A DNA stretch of 64,000 nt from Pseudomonadota bacterium (GCA_016702545.1 JADJDT010000011.1:1-64000), one strand, 5' to 3'. Shown: positions 39,721 to 50,546, counted from the stretch's first letter. Notes: generated by a model from the sequence alone, not told the origin. Numbers and translations: made by a program.

Positions 39721-40479
39721 TCATGTCGCGGGACGCTCTTCTCGAAGTGCAATAAGCTTGGCGAGTAAACGGTCCATCTCCTTCTGGTCGCGGAGAAAGT
39801 AGGCCGCCGCCGAGGAGCGGGACTCACCCACACGCACCGTCAAAAGGCGACCGGGCTGGTCAAGCTCGAACACGTCCTCGTCGGTGACGTCGTCACCGAC
39901 GTAGAGCGCAGTGTCGGCCTGCTCAGCGCTTCTCAGTTCCATGAGAGCATCACCCTTGTTCGGAGCGCGTTCGGGAACGACATTCACGATGAGCTTGCCG
40001 GGGACCACGCGCATGCGCACCGCTAGGGCAGCGACCGCCGCGAGGATTGCAGAGCGCGCGAGTCGCTTGTTCCTCGACCGCCGGTAGTGGAGCGCGAGCG
40101 AGTAGCGCTTGTCCTCCAGGTCGACCCCGGCGATCCCCGCGAGCGTCTTCTCGAGCGATGCGCGCGCATGGGCAATCTCCTCCTCGAACTCGTTCAAGCT
40201 CGCGCCAGGTTCGAGGCCGTGGTTGCCGATGACGTATTTGATCGGCGCCGCGCCAAGGCGAGCCGACACGTCCGGCTGGCTGCGGCCGGAGATGACCGCG
40301 CACGGATAGAGGCTGCAGACCTTGGCGAAGAGGTCGCTCGTCCGAGCTCGCATTTGCGCCATCTCTCGATTCGCAACGATCGGCGCCAGGGTGCCGTCGA
40401 AGTCGAACGCGACGAGCACGCGGGACCAAGCGAGCTGCGCGAGCACCTCACCACTTTCGCGAGACAGCAGATGCCTCAT
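39721..40479 (-). CDS. otsB: Trehalose-6-phosphate phosphatase
   Basis: A HAD-superfamily phosphatase of 252 residues that converts trehalose-6-phosphate to trehalose. The nucleophile motif is VAFDFDGTLAPI, motif II is ISGR in AVISGRSQPDV, and LYVGDDVTDEDVFE is the C-terminal acidic motif. The start is ATG 40479, overlapping the otsA stop at 40476, so the two are translated together. It is intact, unlike otsA. Confidence 0.95.
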   Translation of the reverse strand: MRHLLSRESGEVLAQLAWSRVLVAFDFDGTLAPIVANREMAQMRARTSDLFAKVCSLYPCAVISGRSQPDVSARLGAAPIKYVIGNHGLEPGASLNEFEEEIAHARASLEKTLAGIAGVDLEDKRYSLALHYRRSRNKRLARSAILAAVAALAVRMRVVPGKLIVNVVPERAPNKGDALMELRSAEQADTALYVGDDVTDEDVFELDQPGRLLTVRVGESRSSAAAYFLRDQKEMDRLLAKLIALREERPAT

Positions 40480-42549
40480 ACCGCCTCGGTACGGGCGACC
40501 AGTCCCGTCGCTCCCAGGCGCCCCGACATCCGTTCCTTGCGCCTCAGCTCTGCGGCATCGACCAGCATCCGACCTGCCCAGCGGTAGACGTTGAACTCCG
40601 ACACGAGGCGCCTCATCGAGCGCATTCGTTCTCTCTGTTCGTCCACTGGCATTCGCAGCGCCGCTGCGAGCGCGTCACTTGCCTGGCGCAGGTCGTACGG
40701 GTTGACGATGAGCGCCTCGGTCAGGTCGCGCGCCGCGCCGGTAAACTGGCTGAGCACGAGCACGCCCTGCTCGTCGTCCCGCGCCGCAACGAACTCCTTC
40801 GCGACCAGGTTCATCCCGTCGTGCAGGCTGCTCACGTAGCAAAGCCCTGCAGCTCGGTAATATCGGAACACCGCCGTGGGCTCGTGGTGCGACTTCAAGA
40901 GCACGATGGGGCGGTAGCTTCCCGACGACCACTTGGCGTTGATTTCCGCAGCCACGGCCTCCACGCGTTCGTTCAGCTCTCGATAGCGTGGGATCTTGGT
41001 TCGGCTCGGCGCTGCGAGCTGGATGAACGTGAACTTGCCGCGGAACTCCGGGTGCCGAGCAAGCAGCTGGTCCACCGCCGCCAGGCGCTCCTCGATCCCC
41101 TTGGTGTAGTCGAGGCGGTCGATGCCGACGCCGATGAGCGCATCCTCGGCAAGCCCGAGTTCCGTGCGGACCATCACACGCGACTCGGCAACCGAGGGCA
41201 CCTTGCTGAGCCAATGCACCGGCCACTCGATCGAGATGGGGTACGGCCGCACGACGGTCCGCCGCGGACCTTGGATCACCGCGTTCGACTCCCGATCGAT
41301 GCGGCTCTCCATGAACGCGTCGACGGAGTCGATGAAGTTGTTGCAGTGCTGCTGGGTGTGAAAGCCAAGGATGCTCGATCCGAGGAGCCCGGAGATGAGC
41401 TCGTCGCGCCAGGGACAAATGCCGATGCGCTCGGCGTTGGGCGTGCTCGTAGTCCTCGGCGCGAAAGATCGGGCGGGCGTGAGCGACGTGGCAGAGCGGC
41501 CAGAGCCCCTCGTTGGCGAAGCCGTAGTAGTACCCGTTCTCCTCGTCCTCCTTGAGCCATACGCGACGAACCGAATAGGACTCCTCGCCGGGAGGGACGA
41601 GCACTCGATCGCGCTTGTCGACCGTGTCGCGGTCCGCGCTGCCGCTACCATGGGCGACCCACACACCGGAGCAGGCGCGCATGACGGGTTCGAGCGCAGT
41701 CACGAGCCCGCTCGCCGGGTGCAGGACCTTGATGCCGTCGGCGGTGTTCTCGTGAATGTACGGCTCCCGGTTTGCGAGGATGACCACCCGCTCTCCCTGG
41801 AGGTATTGGGTCAAGGTCGAACGGAGGCGCTCCGGGCTCCAGAGTCCACCGCGGGCCTCTCGCTCCCGTTCGCTGGCCAAGCGCTCCGCAAGCGTTCTCA
41901 CATCACGGACGAGTGGCTGGAACTCCGTCGTCGCATCTCCCGTCAGCGCCCGTCGTAGCTCGAGCGTCCAGCCCTTCCACGCGAGCCGCGCCGCGATGAG
42001 CGTGACCAGCGACGCACCGAGGGACAGGACGAAGAAGGCGAGGATGAGGATGTTCCGCGTCGTCTCTTCCCGTCGGGTCAGGTAGCTGAGATCGTGCACG
42101 AGCACGACGGCGCCGCGCGGCTGCGCTGCATCGCCGATGAGCGTGACGCTCAGATGTACGCGGCCCGAGGGCAACTCCGGCGTCATGGACCACGAAAGCG
42201 CGTCATGGGGTGCCTCGCTCCGCATTCGTTCAAGCACGGAGCGACAGGAGAACTCGGCGGGGTAGGAGTCCGTGGCGCCGAGGAGCTCACCGCGAAGGGA
42301 GCAGGCCGCGGCCCCCATGATGCGCTCGTCGCGGGTGATGTCAGCGAGCGTCTCGGTAAGCCGCGCCCGGTCGGCGCCCCAGTTGTTCTCCAGGCTCTGC
42401 CGCGCTGACGACACGGCGAGGCGCGACCGCAGCGCGAGGTCCGCGTCGAACCACTCGCGCGTCGTATGCGCGAGGAGGAAGTACCCGGCGACGGCCAGCA
42501 GCGCCAGGCCGGCGAGGAGTACCGAGAGGAATCGGGCGGCGCGACGCAT
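40476..42549 (-). pseudogene. otsA: Trehalose-6-phosphate synthase with N-terminal membrane sensor-like domain, internal deletion
   Basis: The gene starts at ATG 42549. Residues 1-215 are unusual: a first membrane helix (FLSVLLAGLALLAVAGYFLL), an extracytoplasmic region of about 140 residues, a second helix (ILILAFFVLSLGASLVTLI) and a linker. The GT20 synthase domain follows from about residue 245 (VVILANREPYIHE). At 41442 the frame breaks: EDYEH joins PNAERIGICPWR with an extra base. Relatives have about 55 residues between these points, including the VQDYHF sugar-nucleotide segment. After the break the C-terminal lobe is intact to 40476. It is inactive as it stands, unless the deletion is an assembly error. 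Confidence 0.85.
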
Positions 42550-42559
42550 GTCGCAGCTA

Positions 42560-42597
42560 TAGCACGCAATGCTTGGATATCCAACCATCACGTGCTA
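42560..42597. promoter_or_regulatory. 38-bp symmetric palindrome between divergent otsA and GH15 genes
   Basis: TAGCACG (42560-42566) and CGTGCTA (42591-42597) flank a central perfect 12-mer TTGGATATCCAA (42573-42584), each six bases away, and ATG/CAT inside the spacers also match. 16 of 19 base pairs per arm are complementary. It lies 10 bp upstream of both start codons, covering the translation initiation regions. This suits an operator for a dimeric MarR-type repressor. Confidence 0.75.
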
Positions 42598-42607
42598 AAC
42601 GGTGCCC

Positions 42608-44375
42608 ATGACGCTCGCCGACCTCGGCCTCATCGGCAATTGCCAGCTCTCCGCGCTCGTGCGCAGGGACGGTGCGATCGTCTGGTCCTGCATGCCCCGC
42701 TTCGACTCGCCTCCGATCTTCGCGCGGCTGCTCGACGAGAAGGACGGCGGCCGTTCTCGATCAGGCCGGCCGATGGGCTGCCGGCGCGCAGCGCTACCTC
42801 CCGAACACCAACGTCCTCGAGACGCGGTTCGAGGGACCCGACGGCGCGTTTCGCGTGCTCGACTTCGCCCCGCGCTTCACGCAGTACGAACGCAGCTTCC
42901 GGCCGACCAAGCTCCTCCGCATCGTCGAGCCACTCTCCGGCACGCCCCGCATTCGTGTGACGTGCGACCCGGTGCTCGGCTGGGGTCGCGCGCGTCCGCG
43001 ACGTGAGCTCGGTTCGCATCACATCGCGTTTCACGGCTACGACGCCGAGCTGCGTCTCACGACCGACGCGCCGCTTTCGTATCTCGACGGAGAGCCGTTC
43101 GGTCTCTCAGAGCGCAGGCACTTCGTGCTCGCGTGGGGAGCGCCTGTCGAGGAGGCTCTGGAGCCGCTGTGCGAACGCTTCCTGCGCGAGACCGTGAAGT
43201 ACTGGCAGCAGTGGGTAAAGCACTGCGACATCCCGCCGATCTACCAAGAAGAGGTCATCCGGTCCGCGCTCGCCCTGAAGCTGCACTGCTTCGAGGACAC
43301 CGGAGCCATCGTCGCCGCGCTGACGACTTCGATTCCCGAGGCGCCGGGTTCCGGCCGCACGTGGGATTACCGCTATTGTTGGTTGCGCGATGCCTACTAC
43401 GCGCTCGGCGCTTTCCGGTTGCTGGGCCATTTCGAGGAGCGTGAGCAGTTTCTCCACTTCCTGCTCAACGTCGCGACATCGGCTCCTGACCTCGACCTGG
43501 CGCCGCTCTACCGAATCGACGGCAAGAGCGATCTCGTCGAGCGCGTGCTCGACGAGTGGCCGGGCTACCGCGGCGAGACGCCGGTCCGCATCGGCAACGG
43601 GGCGGCCGTGCACAAACAACACGACGTCTTCGGTGAGATGGTGCTTGCGCTAACCCCGCTGTTCCTCGATGCGAGGTTCCGCGAGCAGGTGACGCCGCCT
43701 GTGCTCGACCTGGTCACCCGCCTCGCACGGAAGGCGGTCTCCGTCGCCGGCCAACCGGACGCGGGGATCTGGGAGTACCGCTCGGAGTGGCGCCCGCAGA
43801 CCTTCAGCTCGCTCATGTGCTGGGCGGCCGCCGACCGGATGGCTCGCATCGCCAAGCAGCACAGGCCCGCGGACGCGGAGGAATTCCGCAGCGGCGCACA
43901 CAAGATTCGGGAGGAACTCTTGAGCTGCGCAGTGGATCCGTCACGCGGATGCTTGGTCGCGGACTACGGAGGCACGGAGGTGGACGCGGCGCTCCTTCAG
44001 GCTGTGACGCTCCGGCTCCTGCCGTCAGACGACCAGCGTCTCCACGCGACGGTGAATGCCGTGCAGCACGATCTTGCGCATGATGGCTGGCTCAAGCGCT
44101 ACAGGACGAACGACGGCTTCGGAGTCCCGGCGGTCGCCTTCATGCTCTGCACCTTCTGGCAGGTCGAGGCTCTCGCCAGACTCGGCCGCGCCGACGAGGC
44201 GAGAGCATTGATGGGTCGCGTGCGCGAGGTGAAGTCGCCGCTCGGGCTGCTCTCTGAAGATCTCGAGCCGGTTTCACACGTGATGTGGGGCAACTTCCCT
44301 CAGGCCTACTCGCACGTCGGGCTGATCCACGCGGCGTTCGCAGCTTCTCCTCGCTGGTCGGAGTACGGCTCATGA
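42608..44375 (+). pseudogene. GH15 family glycosidase (glucoamylase/trehalase type), frameshifted
   Basis: From ATG 42608 the GH15 N-terminus is clear (LGLIGNCQLSALVRRDGAIV, CMPRFDSPPIFARLLDEKDG). Two indels at about 42750 and 42785 then shift the frame, and AQRYLPNTNVLETRFEGPDG continues to the end. The catalytic domain is otherwise whole: TWDYRYCWLRDAYYALGAFR, GGTEVDAALLQAV, YRTNDGFGVPAVAFMLCTFW and HVMWGNFPQAYSHVGLI. The family hydrolyses glucose ends of alpha-glucans, and some members hydrolyse trehalose, which would fit the otsAB neighbours. The stop overlaps the nhaA start as ATGA. Confidence 0.82.
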
Positions 44376-45791
44376 GCGGTGGTGATTCGAAGACCCGTGC
44401 CGAGCTGCCGTCATCACCACCCGAGGCCTGGGAGCCGCTGCTCCGCTTCGCGCGCCTCGCGGGCCGCCCGCTCGAGCGCTTCCTCCGCATCGAGGCCGCG
44501 AGCGGAATCTTGCTGCTCGTTGCGGCGGCTGTCGCTCTCGCGTGGGCGAACTCGCCGTGGGCTGAGAGCTACGTGCATCTCTGGCACACGCCTCGGCATC
44601 CGCATCGGCGGGTTCACGTTCGAGCGGTCCGTCGAGTGGGTCGTCAACGACGGCCTGATGGTGATCTTCTTCTTCGTCGTCGGGATGGAGATCCGCCGCG
44701 AGCTCCACCACGGAGAGCTGTCGGAGTGGAGAAGGGCTGCGCTTCCCGCTGCTGCTGCGCTGGGCGGCATGCTCGCTCCAGCGGCGCTCTACCTCGTCAT
44801 CGCGGGCGCTCCGGCAACCCGCTCCGGGTGGGGCGTGCCGATGGCGACGGACATCGCCTTCGCGGTCGGCATCCTCACGCTGCTCGGGAAGCGCGTGCCT
44901 GCCGCCCTGCGCGTGCTGCTGCTGGCGCTGGCGGTCATCGATGACCTGGGCGCCATCGTCGTCATCGCGCTGTTCTACTCGTCGGGCATCGCGCTGCCCG
45001 GCCTGCTCGTTGCCGCGCTCGGGTTCGGCGGCGTCTTCGCGATGCAGCGCCTGGGCGTACGAGCGAAGCTGGCGTACGTCGTGCCTTCCATCGTTGCCTG
45101 GGCGGGTATCTACGCGGCCGGCATCCATCCGACGATCGCCGGCGTCATCGTTGGACTCGTCACGCCGGTGCGCGCGTGGCTTGGCCCGGACGGCTTCATG
45201 GCTGGGATCCGCCACGAACTTGAACACCTCGCGAAGGTGACCCCCGGCGCGCTCTCGTCTCACGAGTTCGCGGAGACCCTGCGACACGTCGACGTGGCTC
45301 GCCGCGAAGCGATGTCGCCCGCCGAGAGCCTGATCGAGACGCTCCACCCCTGGGTCGCGTTCGGCATCATGCCCGTGTTCGCCCTCGCGAACGCGGGCGT
45401 CGCAGTCTCAGGTGGCGCGCTCGACGCGGCCTCGTGGAGCGTCATAGCCGCCGTCGCAGTCGGCCTCATCGTCGGCAAGCCCGTTGGCATTCTCCTCGCG
45501 AGCTGGCTGACCCTGCGTCTGCGGATCGGCACGCTCCCTACAGGCATGACCTTGCGCCACCTCGTCGTCCTCGGAGTCGTCGCGGGCGTCGGGTTCACGA
45601 TGGCGCTCTTCATCGCGCAGCTCGCCTTCACCGACTCGAGTCTCCTAGCGGCGGCGAAGCTTGGCGTGCTCGCGGCGAGCGGTGGCGCCGCCGTGCTCGG
45701 GCTTGTTCTCGGCCGTCTGCTGATCGCGCCAGTCGTGGCTGCTCAGGCCGCGCAGACAGCGGACGAGGCAGAAAGCTCGACGGAGGCGTGA
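44372..45791 (+). pseudogene. nhaA: Na+/H+ antiporter NhaA, one frameshift
   Basis: NhaA exchanges two protons for one sodium ion across the inner membrane. The N-terminus from ATG 44372 reads through LERFLRIEAASGILLLVAAA. One base is missing at about 44590, and GGFTFERSVEWVVNDGLMVI begins the correct frame to 45791. The Asp pair for ion binding is present (AVIDDLGAIVVIALFYS), with ATDIAFAVGILTLLG and GVGFTMALFIAQLAF. It overlaps the GH15 gene by 4 bp. It would work if the frameshift is a sequence error. Confidence 0.88.
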
Positions 45792-45793
45792 CG

Positions 45794-47044
45794 ATGGATG
45801 GGACGTTTCACCTCAACGAGGAGCTGCAGTACCTGCTTGTGGTGGTCGGCTTGTTCATCGTGCCGCGGGTGCTGCAGCGCCTGCGGATCCCGAGTGCGAT
45901 CACGTGCGTCGCGATCGGGGCCGCGCTGGGCATGGGCTTCGGGCTGTTCCATGGCGACGGCGTGATGCCGCTCCTCTCGACGCTCGGCATCGTTTCGCTC
46001 TTCCTGTTCGCCGGATTGGAGGTGGACTTCGCGGAGCTCCGACGAGGCCTCGCGGTAACGATCGGACATCTCCTCCTTCAAGTCGCGCTGCTCGCGTCGG
46101 GCACCTGGGTTCTGGGCGCGATCTTCGACCTACCGTGGCGGCCCTCGCTGCTCTTGGCGCTGGCGCTTCTCACGCCTTCGACGGGGTTCATCCTCGACTC
46201 GCTGTCGGCGTTCGGCCTCAACGAGCAACAGCAGTTCTGGGTGAAAACCAAGGCGATTGCTTCTGAGCTGGTCGCCCTCGGTGCGCTCTTCTTCGTGGTT
46301 CAGTCCACGAGCGTCGAGAGCCTGGGCCTCATGACGCTCGCACTCGGGCTCATGGTCGTGCTGCTTCCATCCGTGTTCCAGATCTTCGCGTCTCGCATCC
46401 TGCCGTTCGCGCCGAAGTCGGAGTTCGCCTTCCTCATGATTCTTGCACTCGTGTGCGCCTACGTGACCCGTCATCTGGGCGTGTACTATCTCGTCGGCGC
46501 GTTCGTCGTCGGCGTCACTGCGGTCAGACTAAGGAAGCGCCTCCCGGCACTAGCTTCTGAACGTCTCCTCATCGGCATCGAGCTGTTCGCGTCGTTCTTC
46601 ATTCCCTTCTACTTCTTCAAGGCGGGCCTGCGCCTCAAGCAGGAGTACTTCGCGTGGCAGGCCGTGCTTCTGGGACTCGCGTTCGTCGTTGTCGCGGTGC
46701 CGCTTCGCGTCGGGACCGTCGCCGTGTTCCGGCGCCTTGCCCTTGGTGAGCCATGGAGAGATGGCGCCCGCGTCGGTCTTTCGCTCGTGCCGACGCTGGT
46801 TTTCACGTTGGTGCTCGCGGATATCCTGCGAGAGCGATACGCGCTGTCGTCACACCTGTTTGGCGCCCTGATCGTGTTCGCCCTGGTGAACACCGCCCTA
46901 CCGGGCGTCCTTCTGCGTGCTGCGCCACCTGAGTTCGCGGAACCGGATGCGCCGCGCAGCGAACCCACGACCACTGTGGCGGCAGCGGGCGAGGTCTCCC
47001 CCGAGGCCCCGACGATCCGAACTGTGTCGTCGGAGCCATCGTGA
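45794..47044 (+). CDS. Cation:proton antiporter (CPA2/Kef-like)
   Basis: A 416-residue inner-membrane antiporter with about 12 hydrophobic segments and no cytosolic TrkA domain. The family hallmarks are VPRVLQRLRIPSAITCVAIG, LFLFAGLEVDFAELRRGLAV, LLLALALLTPSTGFILDSLS and FIPFYFFKAGLRL. It lies 2 bp after nhaA and is the only uninterrupted transporter gene in the island. The exchanged cation (Na+ or K+) cannot be told from sequence alone. Confidence 0.88.
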   Translation: MDGTFHLNEELQYLLVVVGLFIVPRVLQRLRIPSAITCVAIGAALGMGFGLFHGDGVMPLLSTLGIVSLFLFAGLEVDFAELRRGLAVTIGHLLLQVALLASGTWVLGAIFDLPWRPSLLLALALLTPSTGFILDSLSAFGLNEQQQFWVKTKAIASELVALGALFFVVQSTSVESLGLMTLALGLMVVLLPSVFQIFASRILPFAPKSEFAFLMILALVCAYVTRHLGVYYLVGAFVVGVTAVRLRKRLPALASERLLIGIELFASFFIPFYFFKAGLRLKQEYFAWQAVLLGLAFVVVAVPLRVGTVAVFRRLALGEPWRDGARVGLSLVPTLVFTLVLADILRERYALSSHLFGALIVFALVNTALPGVLLRAAPPEFAEPDAPRSEPTTTVAAAGEVSPEAPTIRTVSSEPS

Positions 47045-47071
47045 GTGACCGGGCTCTCCCCGTTCGTATCG

Positions 47072-47239
47072 GCGGCCGCGAGGATCGGTGTCCTGGCAGA
47101 GAGCGACGGCGCGGCCATCCTTGGCCTGGTCCTCGGCCGCATTCTGCTCGCACCAGTGGTGAGTCCGTCCGCTGCACAGCCAGCGGACGAGGCAGGATGC
47201 TCGACGGAGGCGGGACGATGTCGCTCCGCATCGACTTAG
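47072..47239 (+). pseudogene. nhaA C-terminal fragment (duplicate)
   Basis: AARIGVLAESDGAAILGLVL, GRILLAPVV, AAQPADEAGCSTEA is a diverged copy of the C-terminus of the nhaA gene at 45652-45791 (AAKLGVLAASGGAAVLGLVL and onward). Even the following bases (GGAGGCGGGACGATG) resemble those after nhaA. It is the tail of a second, lost nhaA or of a duplication. Confidence 0.75.
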
Positions 47240-47252
47240 TGCGGGAGGGCGC

Positions 47253-48228
47253 TTGAACGAGTGGACTCAACTCATCGGGGGCGGGCTGCTTCTGTACTTC
47301 GGCGCCGAGTGGTTCGTCGCCGGGGCGTCCGCTCTCGCCCTGGCCTTGCGGGTGCCGCAGATCCTCGTGGGCCTCACCGTCGTCGCCTACGGAACCTCGG
47401 CCCCCGAGATCATCGTCGGGGTTCAAGCGGCGAGCGCTGGCCACGGTGAGGTCGCGCTCGGAAACGTCATCGGCTCGAACATCGCGAACATCGGGCTGAT
47501 CCTCGGCATCGCGGCGCTCATCAGACCGGCTCGCGTGGACGGGGCCTTGCGCAGACGTGAACTGCCCGTGCTCGTGGTGAGCACCGCGGTCATGCCCCTG
47601 CTGCTCCTCGACGGCGTCCTGAGCCGCTGGGAGGCGGGCGGGCTCCTGCTCGTGGCGGCCGGCTACACAGGTTGGATGATCCATGCCGCGCGCAGCGCAG
47701 CTTCCATTGCCACCGCAAGGCTCGACGCAAAGACGGCGGGAGAAGCGGCGGACGCAGCCGGCGCTCCGAAGCCGGTCGGCACGCTGCGGGCGGCGCTGAC
47801 GGCCGCCGTCGGCCTCGCAGTGCTGCTCATCGGCGGTCACCTCTTCGTGGGGGGCGCGGTCTCCGTGGCGCACGCCCTCGGGATGAGCGATCGGCTCGTG
47901 GGCCTCACGATCGTCGCAGTAGGGACTTCGTTGCCCGAGCTCGTCACGAGCGTCATCGCGGCGCGACGCGGGCACTCGGACTTGGCGGTAGGCAACGTGG
48001 TGGGTTCCAACATCTTCAACACGTTCCTGTGCCTCGGCGCGGCCGGTCTGGCGGGCTCCGTGGGTGCTCCGCTTCACACCCTCGGCGTCGACCTCGTCGC
48101 GCTCGTTTTAGTGACGGGTCTCGCGGCAGCGTTCATCTGGAAGCGAGCGCACGATCACGCGGCTCGAGGGCGGCATTGCGCTGGCCTGCTACGTCATATT
48201 CACCGTCGTCACGGTGGGAAGAGGCTGA
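47253..48228 (+). pseudogene. Calcium/sodium exchanger (CaCA family), C-terminal frameshift
   Basis: An inner-membrane exchanger of the YrbG type with two inverted alpha repeats: GLTVVAYGTSAPEIIVGVQA plus GNVIGSNIANIGLILG, and GLTIVAVGTSLPELVTSVIA plus GNVVGSNIFNTFLCLG. An indel near 48145 throws the last helix out of frame. In the next frame the expected end is ERTITRLEGGIALACYVIFT, closing at 48226-48228, 2 bp before the CLC start. Ten membrane helices are otherwise complete. The start is TTG 47253, which the sequence allows but does not prove. Confidence 0.85.
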
Positions 48229-48230
48229 GC

Positions 48231-50546
48231 GTGTCCGACGAGGAAGACGACGAACGGAAGGCCTCATCCTTGTGGACCTCTGGCCCCCAGAGGTGGAGCG
48301 CTGAGAGCTGGGCGCGGATCGCCCGAGTCCGTGTGCGTGTGGCAGCCATGCGCGTCGCCGGGCGCGCTCTGGTCCGACGATTCCTGCCGAACGAGTCGCA
48401 GCATCTGTTCGCGCTCACGCTGGCCGTCGGTGTGGTTTGCGGTCTCGTGGCGGTGGCCTTCCACCTTGCGATTCGAGCCGCCGAGCACCTGCTGATTGAG
48501 CGCGCGCTCCACGCCGAGGGCCCGATCTGGATGTTCTGGACCGTGCTTACGCCGACGCTGGGCGGTCTGCTTGCCGGTGCCGCGCTGACCTGGATCGTGC
48601 CCGGCGCGCGCGGCTCAGGGATTCCGCAGGTCAAGCAGGCCTTCGCCGTGGAGGGAGGTCGCGTCCGCTTTCGCGACGCGTTCCGGGAAGTTCATCGTCG
48701 GCGCGCTGCAGATCGGTTCGGGCGCTTCTCTCGGCCGTGAAGGCCCCACCGTCCAGATCTGCGCAGGGGCGGCGAGCCTGCTGGCACGCGCGACCTCACT
48801 GCCGCCGCGACAGATGCGGCGCCTTCACGCCGGTCGGCGTCGCCGCCGGCATCGCGGCTGCGTTCAATGCACCGATCGCAGCGGTCACCTTCACGATCGA
48901 GAGATCGTTGGAAAGCTCGATCAGGCCGTCTTGTCTGGAGTCGTCATCGCCGCAGCCCTGGCTGCCGTGATCGAGAGGATCCCGGGGTCCACCCGGTGAT
49001 CGAGGCCGATCAGACCTACGGCCTGGATCATCCATCGTCGCTCGCGCTCTTCGCAGTCCTTGGCGTCGCCGCCGCCTTCGTTTCGGTCGCCTTCACGGAC
49101 AGCCTCCTCAAGCTGAGGCTGTGGTTTCGTGGCGTGCGGGGCGTGCCGTCGTGGATGCATCCCGGGATCGGCGGGCTCGTAACCGGGGTCCTCGCGGTCG
49201 TCATGCTTCGCTTCCTCGGGACGACCGGCGTCACGGGCGGCGGCTATGAGACCTTGGGGCATGCGCTCGCGGGTCAGCTGGGCTTTCGCGTCCTCGTCGC
49301 CCTCTGCGTCGTCAAGCTCGTCGCGACGGTCTTCTCGTACTCGAGCGGCGGTGCTGGCGGCATCTTCGCCCCGTCGCTCTTCGTGGGCGCCATGCTCGGA
49401 GGCGCGGTCGGGCATCTCGACGTGTTTCTGTTGGGCCACGAGAGCCGTCAACTGGGGGCGTTTGCTCTCGTCGGGATGGGCGCGGTCTTTGCCGGCGTCA
49501 TCCGAGCGCCGATCACCTCGGTGCTGATCATCTTCGAGATGACGGGAGGCTACGGGCTCGTGTTGCCGCTCATGCTGGCCAACATGACCTCCTACGTGAT
49601 CGCGCGCCGACTCAGGCCGACCCCCATCTACGAAGCCCTGTTGGAGCAAGATGGCGTGCTCTTGCCGCACGCGGCACCACCTGCGCATCCGCTCGAGCAA
49701 CTGCAGGTCGCGGACGCGATGGTTTGGGATGTCGTCACCCTTCGAGTGGACCAATCGATTGCGGATGGAGTCACACTTGTCGCTGCACAGACGTTTGCGC
49801 GCATGCCCGTGGTCGACCTGGCCGGAGCCGTTCGGCGTCGTGCCTGTTGCGCACCTTCGCAGTGTGGTGGACGGGACAGGCCCGGTCACGACGCTGCTGC
49901 AGCCTGGCCCCGTCATCCGAAGCGACGCGCCGCTGCTCCGCGCCGTTGTCCGGATGAACGACCTCGGTGTACGGCAGCTCCTCGTCGTGGACGCGGAGAC
50001 CGAGTCGAGGCTGGTGGGGATCCTCGCCATGAGCGACCTTGTTCGCGCTCATGCACGGGCTGCTCCGACGGGCCCTCGCCCAGCTGGTTTGCAGCGACCA
50101 GGGCCGCTTCCAGAGTTGGTCGCACGATCCCTGATGGTGCCGCCCATCGAGGTGAGCGGTTCAGCGAAGGTCCAGGACCTTGCATCGCAACTGCGGGACG
50201 GTGGCGCAAAGGCGTTCGTGGTGCGGGAAGGTGCCGACGAGTTCGGGGTGCTCCTGCCAGAACACCTTCTGGAGTTCGCGAGAGACGAGGACCTCGAGAA
50301 GATGCTCATTGCCGCAGACCTTGCGCGACCGGCGCCGACGGTGACGGAGGGCGCAGATGTGGCCGCGCTGGTCGAGGCGATGCGGGAAGATGGCACGGAG
50401 GCGACCGTAGTGGTCGACGCACAAACGGGGAGCCTCCCGGGGTGGTGACGAAGAGCGCGTTGGCGCGGGCCTTTCTGGACTGGTACGCGAGCCGCCCTTC
50501 GCTGCTTTCCGAGCGACCGCCGCCTGCCAGCGTGGAGCCTGGATGA
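48231..50546 (+). pseudogene. CLC chloride channel/transporter with CBS domains, multiple frameshifts
   Basis: The GTG start at 48231 leads into a CLC protein. The three anion-binding signatures are present: GSGIPQVK, GREGPTVQ and GGIFAPSL. A C-terminal CBS pair follows (49690-50440: VADAMVWDVVTLRVDQSIAD, VRQLLVVDAETESRLVGILA). Six single-base shifts break it, at about 48682, 48826, 48898, 48985, 49835 and 50438, several in short G/C runs. The last piece is VVTKSALARAFLDWYASRPS to 50546. Either the gene is decaying or the local sequence is poor. CLC proteins of this type move Cl- or fluoride, often as Cl-/H+ exchangers in acid stress. Confidence 0.82.
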
